64,000 bases of DNA from SSF14 sp037045585 (GTDB taxonomy: Bacteria > Actinomycetota > Acidimicrobiia > Acidimicrobiales > Microtrichaceae): positions 124,001 through 188,000 of the forward strand of contig JBAOIR010000076.1 of assembly GCA_037045585.1 (NCBI GenBank). Reading direction: 5' to 3'. The notes beneath the pieces were generated by a model that was given only the letters and a program-made list of their open reading frames with translations, made no database searches and was not told where the DNA came from. Each line of letters begins with the position of its first letter. Positions within the stretch are counted from its first letter, which is position 1. Positions 1 to 9,497 of this stretch are shown here, piece by piece. The position numbers and the translations under genes were made by a program.

Positions 1-2
1 GC

Positions 3-1067
3 AACGTGCTCGCCGCTCCTGGCACCGCTCCCGGCAGCGGCGCCGGCGGCGACGCGGCCGAGATGACCAGCCACTACGAGACGACGCTGGCATCGTCCAT
101 CGAGGACATGCTCGGCAGCGTGGTGGGCCCCGGCAAGGCCAAGGTCACCGTCGCCGCGGCGCTCGACTTCGACTCGACGTCGTCGACCACCGAGACCTAC
201 TCCGCTCCCACCACGATCGTCGCCGGTGAAGCGCTGGCGGTGAACGAGTCGATCAAGACCGAGACGTACAGCGGTGACGGCACCGGCTCGGGAGCGGCCG
301 GCATCCTCGGCCCCGACGGCCTCCCCCTCACCAGCTCGACCCAGGGAGCGGCCGGCGCGGCCGGTTCGGGGTACCAGCTGAACGAGAAGCAGGTGAACAA
401 CGCCGTCAACAAGGTCGTCGAGAACACGAACAAGGCGCCCGGGGCCGTGGAGCGGTTGTCGGTCGCCGTGATCGTCGACGAGAAGGCGGTCGATGCCACC
501 CAGCTGCCCGAGATCGAGCGCCTGGTCACGGCCGCCGCCGGACTCGACACCAGTGCGACCGGCCGCGCCGACACCATCGCCGTCTCACGCTTCAAGCTCG
601 ACACGACGACCCAGGACCAGGTCGCCAAGGAGCTCGCCTTCCGCGACAAGGAGGCCGCCGCAGCTGCCAAGGCCGGCGCCCTCCCGATGCCGATCATCGC
701 CGGCGTCGGGGGCCTGCTCCTCCTGCTCGCCATCGTCTTCTTCCTCCGCTCCCGCAAGAAGAAGAAGCGGACCCAGCAGCTCGATCTCGCACCGCTCGAG
801 CTGGGCACCGGCAGTTCCGCACTGGCGGAGCAGGTCATCACGATCGATGCGACCCCCCGCCGGACGGCCACGGTCGACGACCCGACGGCGGTCCTCGCCG
901 GCGTCGGGGCCGGCGGCATCGGGACCGGCGCGACCGCAGGCGCGACCACTGCCGATCCCGGTGTCGAGCGCCGTGAGGTGCTCGGCGACCTCATCGACAA
1001 CCAGCCCGACGAGGTGGCCCAGCTGCTCCGCTCGTGGCTCGGCGACCGCCGCGAGGTGACCCGGTGA
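3..1067 (+). CDS. fliF: Flagellar MS-ring protein FliF, C-terminal part (5' truncated)
   Basis: The reading frame is open from the left edge, so the N-terminal part lies outside the window. The visible ~354 residues hold the end of the periplasmic ring-building domain, a Gly/Ser/Thr-rich loop, and one membrane segment at about residues 226-247 (PMPIIAGVGGLLLLLAIV) followed by a basic KKKKR stop-transfer stretch. The cytoplasmic tail ends in an acidic/hydrophobic motif (LGDLIDNQPDEVAQLLRSWL), which in FliF binds FliG. The next gene is fliG, overlapping by 4 bp, which supports the call. FliF forms the MS ring on which the rotor and export gate assemble. Confidence 0.93.
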   Translation, partial: NVLAAPGTAPGSGAGGDAAEMTSHYETTLASSIEDMLGSVVGPGKAKVTVAAALDFDSTSSTTETYSAPTTIVAGEALAVNESIKTETYSGDGTGSGAAGILGPDGLPLTSSTQGAAGAAGSGYQLNEKQVNNAVNKVVENTNKAPGAVERLSVAVIVDEKAVDATQLPEIERLVTAAAGLDTSATGRADTIAVSRFKLDTTTQDQVAKELAFRDKEAAAAAKAGALPMPIIAGVGGLLLLLAIVFFLRSRKKKKRTQQLDLAPLELGTGSSALAEQVITIDATPRRTATVDDPTAVLAGVGAGGIGTGATAGATTADPGVERREVLGDLIDNQPDEVAQLLRSWLGDRREVTR

Positions 1068-2092
1068 CCGCCGGCGCCTCCAGTGCGATCGCCGAGGTCG
1101 GCGAGGACATGCCCGGCGTCCGCAAGGTCGCTGTGCTGCTCATGAGCCTCGACACCGACCGCGCCGCCAAGTTGATCCGCGAGCTCGATCCCGACGACGT
1201 CGCCGCCGTCGCCGTCGAGCTCGAGCAGATGCAGCACCTGGGCGGAACGACCATCGACACCGTGATCGAGGACTTCGCCCGCACGGCCGCAGAACAGCGG
1301 CGCGACGTCCGCGGCGGGTCCGACTACGTCCGCCGGCTGCTCGAGATCAGCCTCGGGGCGGACGGGGCCGCCGAGGTCTACGACCAGTTGGGTGGCCGCG
1401 AGCGGTTCGGTTTCCTCGCCACGTTCGACATCCCGACCCTCGTCACGATGCTCTCCGACGAACATCCCCAGACGATCGCCGTCGTGCTCGCCCACCTCGC
1501 ACCGGATCGGGCGGCGCGCATCCTCGGCGGGTTCGAGGAGCCGGTGCAGTGCGAGATCGGCATCCACGTCGCGACCATGGAGCGCACCAACGCTGCCGCC
1601 GTCGACGCGATCGAGGAAGCGCTCCACGAACGCGCCGACGCGCTGTTGGCGCAGCAGACCGAAGGCGGCGTCGGCGGCGTCGACAGCCTCATCGCCATGT
1701 TGACCCGTTCGGACAAGGCCACCGAACGAGCCGTCCTCGCCGAACTCGAGCAGATCGACCCCGAGATGGCCGAAGAGGTTCGGGCGAAGCTGTTCACGTT
1801 CGAGGACATCGTCAGCCTCGACGACCGCGCCGTGCAGCAGATCCTCCGCCAGGTCGACACCCGTGGTCTCGCCGTGGCGCTCAAGGGCGTCGAGGACGTC
1901 GTCCGCAACAAGGTGCTCGGGAACATGAGCTCGCGTGCGTCGGAGAACCTCCTCGAGGAGATCGACATGCTCAAGGGCATCCGTGCCGCCGACGTCAAGG
2001 AAGCGCGTACCGACATCGTGAAGGTCATCCGCACGCTCGAGGAGAGCGGCGACATCGTCATCAACCGGGGCATCGATGAGCTCCTTGACTGA
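1064..2092 (+). CDS. fliG: Flagellar motor switch protein FliG
   Basis: FliG couples the MS ring to the C ring and carries the torque-generating face that meets MotA. The GTG at 1064 overlaps the fliF stop (GTGA) and has a GAGG 8 bp upstream; longer in-frame starts lie inside fliF. The ~342-residue product has the usual FliG length. The N-terminal region has the signature RKVAVLLMSLDTDRAAKLIREL; the middle domain has EHPQTIAVVLAHL; the C-terminal domain has FTFEDIVSLDDRAVQQILRQVD and charged residues near EKLLEEIDMLKGI-like sequence. Reading frame is intact. Translationally coupled to fliF and fliH. Confidence 0.96.
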   Translation: MTAGASSAIAEVGEDMPGVRKVAVLLMSLDTDRAAKLIRELDPDDVAAVAVELEQMQHLGGTTIDTVIEDFARTAAEQRRDVRGGSDYVRRLLEISLGADGAAEVYDQLGGRERFGFLATFDIPTLVTMLSDEHPQTIAVVLAHLAPDRAARILGGFEEPVQCEIGIHVATMERTNAAAVDAIEEALHERADALLAQQTEGGVGGVDSLIAMLTRSDKATERAVLAELEQIDPEMAEEVRAKLFTFEDIVSLDDRAVQQILRQVDTRGLAVALKGVEDVVRNKVLGNMSSRASENLLEEIDMLKGIRAADVKEARTDIVKVIRTLEESGDIVINRGIDELLD

Positions 2093-2743
2093 CCCGTTCC
2101 CGTCGCTCGAACAGCTGCCGACCATCCGGTCCGTGGCATCGGGCCCGCTGGCCCCCGACGTCGAGGCCGCCTCCCGGCGCGCCGCCGACGACGGCTACGC
2201 CGAGGGGCTGCGTCGTGGCTACGACGACGGCCGACTGGCGGCGATCGCCGACGCCCAGGCCGACCTGTCGTTCGCGCTGACCGCGCTCCACGGCGCGATC
2301 GAGGACCTGCACCACCGCGACGTCGCCGGCGTGGCGACCATGGCCGAGGAGACCGTCGGCCTCGCGCTCGCCATCGCCGAGGTCGTGCTCGGCCGCGAGA
2401 TCGACACCGCCATCGATCCGGGCCGCGACGCACTCGTCCGCCCGCGCTGGCGATGGCGCCCGACCGCGGCGATGCCGTCGTCCGGTTCCATCCCGAGGAC
2501 CTCGCCCGCCTCGGCGACGTGACCACCCTCACCGGTGGGCGTCGACTCGAACTCGTCGCCGACCAGCGCGTGGAGCGCGGCGGATGCATCGTCGACGTCG
2601 GCCCCGCCCGCGTCGACGCCCAGCTCGCCGCTGCCCTCGACCGTGTGCGCGCCGAGCTGTCCACGGCAGAACTGGTCCGCACCGACCACGAACTCGACGC
2701 CATCCGCCACGACCATCTGCACCATGACGGAGTCGTCTCGTGA
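2076..2743 (+). CDS. fliH: Flagellar assembly protein FliH (one frameshift near 2447)
   Basis: FliH is the peripheral-stalk-like regulator of the export ATPase FliI. The ATG at 2076 lies inside the 3' end of fliG. The first frame reads through EGLRRGYDDGRLAAIADAQADL and a helical GLALAIAEVVLGREID segment, then loses sense; a second frame resumes with LAMAPDRGDAVVRFHPEDLARL, the conserved C-terminal V1/V-type E-subunit-like domain, and ends at 2743, overlapping fliI by 4 bp. The join falls near 2447 (cgtccgcccgcgctgg) and is explained by one missing base. Joined length is about 221 residues, normal for FliH. Because both halves are well conserved I think this is a sequence error. Confidence 0.85.
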
Positions 2744-4104
2744 GCACCCTCCTCGACAACCCGCTCGTCCGTCGAGCCCTCGACTCGGGCCGCCCCGAGG
2801 TGACCGGTCGCGTGGTCCGGGTCGTCGGTCTCACCTTCGAGATCGAAGGCCTCCCGGCGGCGATCGGTGACATGGTCCGCCTCGGCGACGGCCAGCACGA
2901 CGGTGTGCTCGGCGAGATCGTCGCGCTCGGCGAGCACGGTCCGATCGGGATGCCGCTCGGCGACATCCGCGGCCTGCACATCGGCACCTCCGCCCGCCTC
3001 GACGTTGCTGCGCCGGGTGTACCGATCGGCACCGAACTGCTCGGTCGTGTGCTCGACGGTATGGGCAACCCGATCGACGGAGGCCCCTCCATCGACAGCC
3101 TCCACCGCGTCGGCATCGACGGCACCCCGCCGCACCCGCTCAAGCGCCAGCTCGTCCGCGTACCCCAGCACCTCGGCGTCCGCGCCCTCGACACCCTCGT
3201 GCCCTGCGGCCGGGGGCAACGCCTCGGTGTCTTCGCCGGCTCGGGCGTCGGCAAGTCGTCGCTCCTGTCGATGATCATCCGCGGCACCGACGCCGACATC
3301 TCGGTCCTCGCCCTCATCGGCGAACGCGGCCGTGAGGTGCGCGAGTTCATCGAGCACGACCTCGGACCCGAGGGCCTCGCTCGCTCCGTCGTGATCGTGG
3401 CGACCTCGGACCAGCCGGCGCTCGTTCGCCTCCGGGCGGCGTTCGTCGCGACCCGGATCGCCGAGTGGTTCCGCGACGGCGGAGCGAACGTCAACCTCCT
3501 GATGGACAGCCTCACCCGCTTCGCGATGGCGCAGCGCGAGATCGGCCTCGCGGCCGGCGAGGTCCCCGCCACCCGCGGCTATCCGCCGTCCATGTTCGGC
3601 CTCCTGCCGAAGCTCCTCGAGCGCGCCGGTGCGGACGAGCACGGGAGCATCACCGGCATCTACACGGTGCTCGTCGAGGGCGACGACATGAACGACCCGG
3701 TCGGCGACACGGCCCGCTCGATCCTCGACGGCCACATCACGCTCTCACGGGCGCTCGCCTCGCAGGGACACTTCCCGACGATCGACGTGCTCGACTCGGT
3801 CTCTCGTGTCTCCGGTGCGGTCACCACTCCCGAGCAGCAGCGAATGGCCCGCGAGCTGCGGGCGCTCCTCGCCGCCCACAAGGAAGCGCGGGACCTGATC
3901 GAGATCGGCGCCTACCGGCCCGGGACGAACCCGACCGTCGACCGCGCCGTCGCCCTCCGCGACCGGATCGAGGCATTCCTCCGCCAGGGGATGAACGAGA
4001 CGTCGGCGCCGGGTGTGGCGTGGAACCAGCTCGCCGAGCTGCTGGCGACCGACACCTTCACGCCCGAGATGGCCGGAGCACAGACAGGCGGTGGTGTCCT
4101 GTGA
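2740..4104 (+). CDS. fliI: Flagellum-specific ATP synthase FliI
   Basis: Export ATPase of the flagellar type III secretion apparatus, homologous to the F1 beta subunit. GTG start at 2740 overlaps the fliH stop. The Walker A loop is GSGVGKSS at about residue 167, Walker B is VNLLMDSLTRFAMAQREI, and the family signature PSMFGLLPKLLERAG is present. The 454-residue length is typical. It sits between fliH (its stator) and fliJ (its central stalk), with 4-bp overlaps on both sides, so the three are surely translated together. Confidence 0.97.
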   Translation: MSTLLDNPLVRRALDSGRPEVTGRVVRVVGLTFEIEGLPAAIGDMVRLGDGQHDGVLGEIVALGEHGPIGMPLGDIRGLHIGTSARLDVAAPGVPIGTELLGRVLDGMGNPIDGGPSIDSLHRVGIDGTPPHPLKRQLVRVPQHLGVRALDTLVPCGRGQRLGVFAGSGVGKSSLLSMIIRGTDADISVLALIGERGREVREFIEHDLGPEGLARSVVIVATSDQPALVRLRAAFVATRIAEWFRDGGANVNLLMDSLTRFAMAQREIGLAAGEVPATRGYPPSMFGLLPKLLERAGADEHGSITGIYTVLVEGDDMNDPVGDTARSILDGHITLSRALASQGHFPTIDVLDSVSRVSGAVTTPEQQRMARELRALLAAHKEARDLIEIGAYRPGTNPTVDRAVALRDRIEAFLRQGMNETSAPGVAWNQLAELLATDTFTPEMAGAQTGGGVL

Positions 4105-4538
4105 AGAAGTACAAGTTCGCCTTCGGAAGCGTCCAACGCGTGCAGCGCATCGCCGAGGAGCAGGCCGCCATGTCGCTCGCCCAGGCGCAGCGGGCAGCCG
4201 ACGCAGCGAGCGCCCAGCTGCAGGCGCGACTGGCCGACATCGGAGCCGCGCGCCCCGCGCCCGGCCCTCGGAGCACCACCGAGTTCCATGCCCAGCGTGA
4301 GCACCTCGACCGTCATCGCGTCGCGGTCACCGCGGCGAGGGCCGCCGAGCTCAACGCGCTCGAACTCCTCGGCAGCGCGCGGGCCGACTGGGTCGACGCC
4401 GCCCGAAAGGTCCGCGCACTCGACCGTCTCGACGAACGCAAGCGGGCCGAGTGGACCCTGGAGACGACCCACGCCGCCCAGCTCGTCACCGACGAGATCG
4501 CAACCATCAGGTACAAGACCGAACAGGACCGCACCTGA
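4101..4538 (+). CDS. fliJ: Flagellar export protein FliJ
   Basis: The start is a GTG at 4101 overlapping the fliI stop; the frame is also open far upstream, but that part is only the shadow of fliI. The ~145-residue product begins KKYKFAFGSVQRVQRIAEEQA and is almost entirely helical and charged, as expected for FliJ, the coiled-coil stalk that links the FliI hexamer to FlhA. Similarity of FliJ proteins is low, so the call rests on the starting motif, length, helical pattern and position after fliI. Confidence 0.85.
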   Translation: MKKYKFAFGSVQRVQRIAEEQAAMSLAQAQRAADAASAQLQARLADIGAARPAPGPRSTTEFHAQREHLDRHRVAVTAARAAELNALELLGSARADWVDAARKVRALDRLDERKRAEWTLETTHAAQLVTDEIATIRYKTEQDRT

Positions 4539-5690
4539 TGTCCTCCATCGCGACGTTGGCCGGGGCGCATTCCCGCATTGCCGAGATCCAGAGCCGGTTC
4601 GCTCCGAGCTCGGTGCGAGCGACCACGGCCACGCGAACGATCGACACCGCGTCGTTCGACGACGTGATGTCGAACCTGCTCGGGTCGACCGCCGCCGACA
4701 CCGAGGGATCGACGATCGATCTGACCTCGCTGACCTCGGTCCTCTCGTCGCTCCCGACCCGCCGCAGCGGAGCCCTCGCCGGTGCCCTCGGCACCACCAC
4801 CGGCACCTCGGGCAACGGGCCCACCGGCGGCGACGCTGTGGCAGCCGCCAAGCAGTACCTCGGCGTCGACTACGTCTGGGGCGGAACGGACCCCTCCAAG
4901 GGGCTCGACTGCTCCGGCCTCGTCCAACGCGCCTACCGCGATCTCGGCATCGAGCTCCCCCGCGTCAGCTACGACCAGGCCAAGGTCGGGACGAAGGTCG
5001 ACTCGATCGAACAGGCCCGACCCGGCGACCTCGTCGCGTTCGGGAGCCCGGTCGATCACATCGGCATCTACGTGGGCGACGGCAAGATCATCCAGGCGCC
5101 CCATACCGGCGACGTGGTCCGGATCTCCGACATCAAACGCCCGATCACCGCCATCCGTCGTGTCATCCCCGACGACGCCGCGTCGGCCTCGGGCATCAAC
5201 GCCACGTCGCTCGCCGCAGTGACCGGTCGAGCGACCACGACCGGCGGGTCGACCGGCATCGCCGGCGCCGAGCCCTACGAGCAGCTCTTCCAGGCGGCAG
5301 GCGCGAAGTACGGCCTGAACCCGCGCCTCCTCGCCGCCGTCGCCAAGGCGGAGTCCAACTTCGACCCCTCCGCGCAGCGGCGCCGGGGCGGTCGGCCTCA
5401 TGCAGTTCATGCCGGCGACCGCCGCGGGCATGGGCATCGACCCCACCGACCCCGCACAGGCGATCGACGGTGCAGCGAAGTACCTGCGCACCCAGCTCGA
5501 CCGGTTCGGCTCGGTCGACCTGGCGCTCGCCGCCTACAACGCCGGTCCCGGTGCCGTGCAACGTGCCGGCGGCATCCCGCCGTACGCAGAGACGCGCAAC
5601 TACGTGACCAAGATCCTCGGGCTCCTGGGCAACCAGTCCCCCACGACCTCGCCGACCCTCGTCGGCTCGACGAACGGAGTGCTGACGTGA
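4538..5690 (+). CDS. NlpC/P60 endopeptidase fused to lytic transglycosylase, flagellar locus (one frameshift near 5378)
   Basis: Predicted cell-wall hydrolase that opens peptidoglycan for the growing rod, the job FlgJ does in proteobacteria. ATG at 4538 overlaps the fliJ stop. After a ~100-residue linker comes an NlpC/P60 domain with the catalytic Cys125 in GLDCSGLVQRAY and His in PVDHIGIYVG. A second domain is SLT-type: LLAAVAKAESNFDPSA carries the catalytic Glu, then the frame breaks, and the next frame resumes GAGAVGLMQFMPATA and ALAAYNAGPGAVQ. The break near 5378 needs one extra or two missing bases. The stop at 5688-5690 overlaps the fliK start. Joined length about 383 residues. Confidence 0.85.
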
Positions 5691-7198
5691 GCACCGACCT
5701 CCTGCCCGTGCAGCCGCGGCCCGCCGCCCCTGCCGGCTCCACCGCCGATCAGCGCGCCGGCGCCGGTGACGCTGCCCGGGCCGCATCGGAGTTCGACCGC
5801 GCCGTCGATCATGCGGCCGGCAAGCTGGCCGGGCGACAGGGCGGCAAGCACTCGACCTCACACCAGGTGACCCGGCACGATCGACCGAACCGGTTGCGAC
5901 GGACGCGAGGGCCAGGACGGCGATTCCGGCGAAACCGGTGATGTCACCGCTGCGGGCACTCGCCCGACGACCGATGCGGCCGAGACCACGACGGCGTCCG
6001 ACACCGCCGCTGCCGCGACCACCGATCCGACGGCGCCGACGACCCCGGTCGTGGTCTCGGTGCCGACCGGCGCCGCTGCGGTCGCGGCCCTGCTCGCCGC
6101 CTCCGACGCTGCGCTCGCCACACCCGATCTCACCGTCACCGCACCTACGACCGACACCGGCAATGCCGTCGCCACGGTCGACGCAAGCAGCGAGACCGCT
6201 GCCGCGACGACCACCGGCGCCACCGAGCCGACCTCCACCGAGACCACCGGCACGACCGCGACGAGCGCAGCGCAGGCAGGCGCCGACACCGACACGACCA
6301 CCGCTGCGCGGCGCCGGCACCGGCACCGGCACCACAGCGGGGTCCGCCGAGGTCGCCGCCCCCGCCGCCACGACAACACCCACCGCGACCGACACGACGC
6401 CCGCCGTCGCTCCCACGGTCGGCACCCAAGCGACGGGCGTCGCCGGGCGCGACGTCGACGAGTTCCATCTCGGAGCCCGCGACGACCGCCGCCGACACCA
6501 CGAACGAGGCGGGAGCCGGCACCGCCGAGGTCGCCGCCCCCATCGCCACGGCCACAGGCGCAGCAGCCGCGACCACGACCGCCGACAGCGCCGCCCCGAC
6601 CGTGGCACCGACCCTGCCGGCCGAGCTCGGCGCCGTCGCCCCCACCACCCACCAGCCGCAGCCGGTCGCCCCGCACACATCCGTCACCGCCGACGTCACC
6701 GCCGTCGGGGCCGGCGACGCCCTGCGGAACGCGCAGCTCGACCAGGGCGACGTCACCGGCGTCAACGCTCCCCGCATCGTGGGCGCGGCCCGAATGCTCC
6801 GCCAGGGGCCGGGTGCCCCCGCCACCATGACGGTGACGCTCGACCCTGCCTCCCTCGGGCGGGTCCGCGTGGAGCTCACCAGCCACGAAGGCCAACTGGC
6901 TGTTCGCCTCCACGCCGAGCACGCCCGCAGCGTCCAGGCCATCGGCGCCGGGCTCGATCATCTTCGCGACGCGCTCGAGTCGGAAGGGCTTCGCCTCACC
7001 GACGTCGGCGTGGGGCTCACCGGTTCCGGCGGACAGCGCGACCTCGGCGGTTCCGGCCCCGACCACGGCGGCGCCGGCGCCCGCTCGGGGTCGTCGCTCG
7101 GCACCGGCATCGATCTCGGAGGCACGGAGGCCCCCGTCACCACCACCCCGACCCGACGAACCGTCATGGACGACGGCCAAGTCGACGTCGACCTCTGA
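5687..7198 (+). CDS. fliK: Flagellar hook-length control protein FliK (three apparent frameshifts)
   Basis: FliK is the secreted ruler that sets hook length and switches export specificity. GTG at 5687 overlaps the previous stop. The C-terminal third is a clear Flg_hook domain: ATMTVTLDPASLGRVRVELTSHE, then LAVRLHAEHARSVQ and LDHLRDALESEGLRLTDVGV. The N-terminal two thirds are Ala/Thr-rich and disordered-looking, as usual for the ruler. Reading sense moves between frames near 5875, 6310 and 6450; the shifts sum to a multiple of three, so the last frame equals the first. Two related blocks (AEVAAPAATTT and AEVAAPIATAT) form an internal repeat. Followed 31 bp later by flgD. Confidence 0.83.
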
Positions 7199-7229
7199 CC
7201 TCCAACCTCCGACCCGCACAGGACCCCTC

Positions 7230-7655
7230 ATGGCCACCACCCCCGTCTCCTATCCGGTCAGCTCGCTGTCCCCGAAGGCGACCGACTCCTCCACCGCACC
7301 GACCAACACCCTCGGCAAGGACGCGTTCCTGAAGCTGCTGGTCGCGCAGCTCAAGTACCAGGACCCGACCAAACCGACCGACGCGTCCGAGTTCATGGCG
7401 CAGACCGCCCAGTTCACCCAGGTCGAGAAGCTCGAGGAGATCGCCCAGCAGAACGAGAACAACATCCGGACCCAGGGTCTGACCACGGCGAGCGCGCTGA
7501 TCGGCCGGACCGTCAAGTACCAGGACGCAGCCGGGGCCACGGCCTCCGGTGTCGTAACCGGCGCCTCGCTCAACGCGGACGGCGTCACCCTCAAGGTGAG
7601 TGGCAAGGACGCGGACCTCACCTCCGTCACCGAGATCGGGAGCGTCTCCGGCTAG
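7230..7655 (+). CDS. flgD: Flagellar hook-capping protein FlgD
   Basis: FlgD caps the growing hook and is needed for polymerisation of FlgE, the next gene. The 141-residue product has the defining N-terminal FlgD region: LGKDAFLKLLVAQLKYQDPTKPTDASEFMAQTAQFTQVEKLEEI. The C-terminal Ig/tudor-like domain is very short (VKYQDAAGATASGVVTGASLNADGVTLKV), as in many actinobacterial FlgD proteins. ATG at 7230 is the only sensible start. Located between fliK and flgE. Confidence 0.95.
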   Translation: MATTPVSYPVSSLSPKATDSSTAPTNTLGKDAFLKLLVAQLKYQDPTKPTDASEFMAQTAQFTQVEKLEEIAQQNENNIRTQGLTTASALIGRTVKYQDAAGATASGVVTGASLNADGVTLKVSGKDADLTSVTEIGSVSG

Positions 7656-7723
7656 CCGTCACGGCGACCCCATCCGACGCACACCGATCCCGATCCACCC
7701 CCACCACCAGGAGTTCTCACCAC

Positions 7724-8995
7724 ATGATCCGCTCAATGTTCTCGGCCATCTCCGGCCTCCGCAACCACCAGACGATGATGGACGTCGTCGGCAACAACAT
7801 CTCGAACGTCAACACCAACGGCTTCAAGTCGTCGTCGACCGTCTTCGAGGACGTGCTCAGCCAGACGTTCCGAGGCGCCGGTCTCGCAACCGCCACCACC
7901 GGCGGTACCAACCCCAACACGATCGGCCTCGGCTCGCGTGTGTCGTCGATCGCCACCAGCTTCGCCCAGGGATCCCTGCAGCGCACCGGCCGCTCGACCG
8001 ACTTCGCCATCCAGGGAGACGGGTTCTTCGTCGTGCAGTCGGGCGACGGCCGCACGTACACCCGTGCCGGCTCGTTCGCCGTGGACGCACTCGGCCGCAT
8101 CACGACCAGTGACGGCGGCTTCATCCAGGGCTGGCAGGCGGACCAGCAGGGCCAGGTGTCGACGACCCAGGTGATCACCAACATCACCATCCCCGTCGGC
8201 GACCTCGTCTCACCCGTCCAGACCGGTGTGGTGCGCGCGGGCGGAAACCTGCCCGCCAACGCCGCCATCGGCACGGTGCTGACCAACGGCGCCAACGTCT
8301 TCGACGGCCAGGGCAACCCGGTCGGTCTCCGTCTCGAGTACACCAAGACCGCATCGGACACCTGGAAGGTCGAGGCGCGTTACGTCGACGGCTCGAACAA
8401 CCTGGTGCCGGCGCCGCCCGCCGCCGGCCAGGCGATCACCGGTTCGCCGCTCATCTTCGACGCCAACGGTGAGCTCACCAGCGGGTACAACGCCACGATT
8501 CCCGCCGGCTTCCTGCCCGGGTTCGCCACGCAGCCCGTCACGCTCAACTTCGGGGCGTCCGGCATGGGCGGGCGCATGAACCAGTTCGGCGACATCGCTT
8601 CGGTGGAGATCCTCGAGCAGGACGGTTCCGCTGCCGGTTCGCTGCAGGCCTTCTCGGTGTCCCAGGAAGGTCTCATCGTCGGCACGTACACGAACGGCCG
8701 CACGCGGGCCATCGGCCAGATGGCGCTGGCGACGTTCTCCAACCCGAACGGCCTCGAAGCCGCCGGCGGCACGTCGTTCACGGAGTCGGTCAACTCCGGT
8801 CTGCCGCAGATCGGCATCGCCGGTGGCGGCGCCGGTCGAGGTCTCATCACCGCCGGCACCCTCGAGATGTCGAACGTCGACCTCTCCCAGGAGTTCACCA
8901 ACCTGATCATCGCCCAGCGCGGCTTCCAGGCGAACTCCCGCGTCATCACCACCTCCGACGAGTTGCTCCAAGAGGTCGTGAACCTCAAGCGCTAG
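7724..8995 (+). CDS. flgE: Flagellar hook protein FlgE
   Basis: Structural subunit of the hook. The N-terminus MIRSMFSAISGL and GNNISNVNTNGFKSS are the rod/hook class signature, and the C-terminus GTLEMSNVDLSQEFTNLIIAQRGFQANSRVITTSDELLQEVVNLKR is the conserved D0 helix. The central part has TDFAIQGDGFFVVQ, the D1 motif. ATG at 7724 follows an AGGAG 10 bp upstream. Length 423 is typical. A stable hairpin follows at 9022-9054. Confidence 0.97.
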   Translation: MIRSMFSAISGLRNHQTMMDVVGNNISNVNTNGFKSSSTVFEDVLSQTFRGAGLATATTGGTNPNTIGLGSRVSSIATSFAQGSLQRTGRSTDFAIQGDGFFVVQSGDGRTYTRAGSFAVDALGRITTSDGGFIQGWQADQQGQVSTTQVITNITIPVGDLVSPVQTGVVRAGGNLPANAAIGTVLTNGANVFDGQGNPVGLRLEYTKTASDTWKVEARYVDGSNNLVPAPPAAGQAITGSPLIFDANGELTSGYNATIPAGFLPGFATQPVTLNFGASGMGGRMNQFGDIASVEILEQDGSAAGSLQAFSVSQEGLIVGTYTNGRTRAIGQMALATFSNPNGLEAAGGTSFTESVNSGLPQIGIAGGGAGRGLITAGTLEMSNVDLSQEFTNLIIAQRGFQANSRVITTSDELLQEVVNLKR

Positions 8996-9021
8996 TCGGC
9001 GAGCTGACCGCGTTCTGCGTC

Positions 9022-9054
9022 CCGGGGAATGGGCCTGAAGGCCCAATTCCCCGG
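9022..9054 (+). terminator. Hairpin downstream of flgE (terminator or mRNA 3'-end stabiliser)
   Basis: The sequence CCGGGGAAT then GGGCC, loop TGAA, GGCCC, one bulged A, and ATTCCCCGG forms a 14-bp stem. No clear U-tract follows (GGTGATTT). It sits 27 bp after the flgE stop in the largest gap of the flagellar operon. A smaller hairpin, CTCCGG-CTTCG-CCGGAG, lies at 9138-9154, 31 bp before flbD. Together they could limit read-through or protect the abundant flgE message. Confidence 0.6.
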
Positions 9055-9184
9055 TGATTTGCTCATCAATTTCACCCATCGGACCGATGAACACCCAACG
9101 GTACGGACACCACCCACCCACGCCGCCCTGTGATCGTCTCCGGCTTCGCCGGAGCCGGCCACAGGCACCCATGAAACGGATGTC

Positions 9185-9496
9185 ATGATTCTCCTCAGTC
9201 GCCTCAACGGCACCGAGCTCGGAGTGAACCCCGACCTGATCGAACGGGTCGAGACCACCCCCGACACGGTGATCACCCTCATCGACGGCACCAAGTACGT
9301 CATCGCCGAGGCGTCGACCGAGGTCGTCGCCCGCATCATCGAGTTCCGGGCCCGCATCATCGCCAAGGCCGACGAGTTCGCAGGGCACGTGCCACACCAG
9401 CCGATGTCGCTCCAGCTCGTCACCGACATGGCCGTGGGCCACGACGTGACCCCGCTCCCCGCCGACCGGCGAACGAGCAACGGCGAGGAGGCCTGA
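9185..9496 (+). CDS. flbD: FlbD family flagellar protein
   Basis: Small protein of the FlbD family (not the Caulobacter regulator of the same name), usually found just before motA in Gram-positive flagellar clusters. The start MILLSRLNGTELGVNPDLIERVE and the following TVITLIDGTKYVIAEAS are diagnostic. The molecular role is not known. The C-terminal 30 residues are polar and variable. ATG at 9185 has no strong ribosome-binding site. The motA start is 2 bp after the stop, so the two are co-translated. Confidence 0.9.
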   Translation: MILLSRLNGTELGVNPDLIERVETTPDTVITLIDGTKYVIAEASTEVVARIIEFRARIIAKADEFAGHVPHQPMSLQLVTDMAVGHDVTPLPADRRTSNGEEA

Positions 9497-9497
9497 C

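Noticed and set aside
197..2125. Long open frame on the minus strand opposite fliF-fliG (642 codons)
   Set aside because: Shadow of high-GC coding sequence; Arg/Val/Asp-biased, no domain, fully covered by real flagellar genes.
2440..2455. Programmed ribosomal frameshift in fliH
   Set aside because: No slippery heptamer or downstream structure, and many unrelated genes show similar breaks; a missing base is simpler.
1378..3735. 785-codon minus-strand frame opposite fliG-fliI
   Set aside because: Composition typical of a mirrored coding frame, no recognisable motif.
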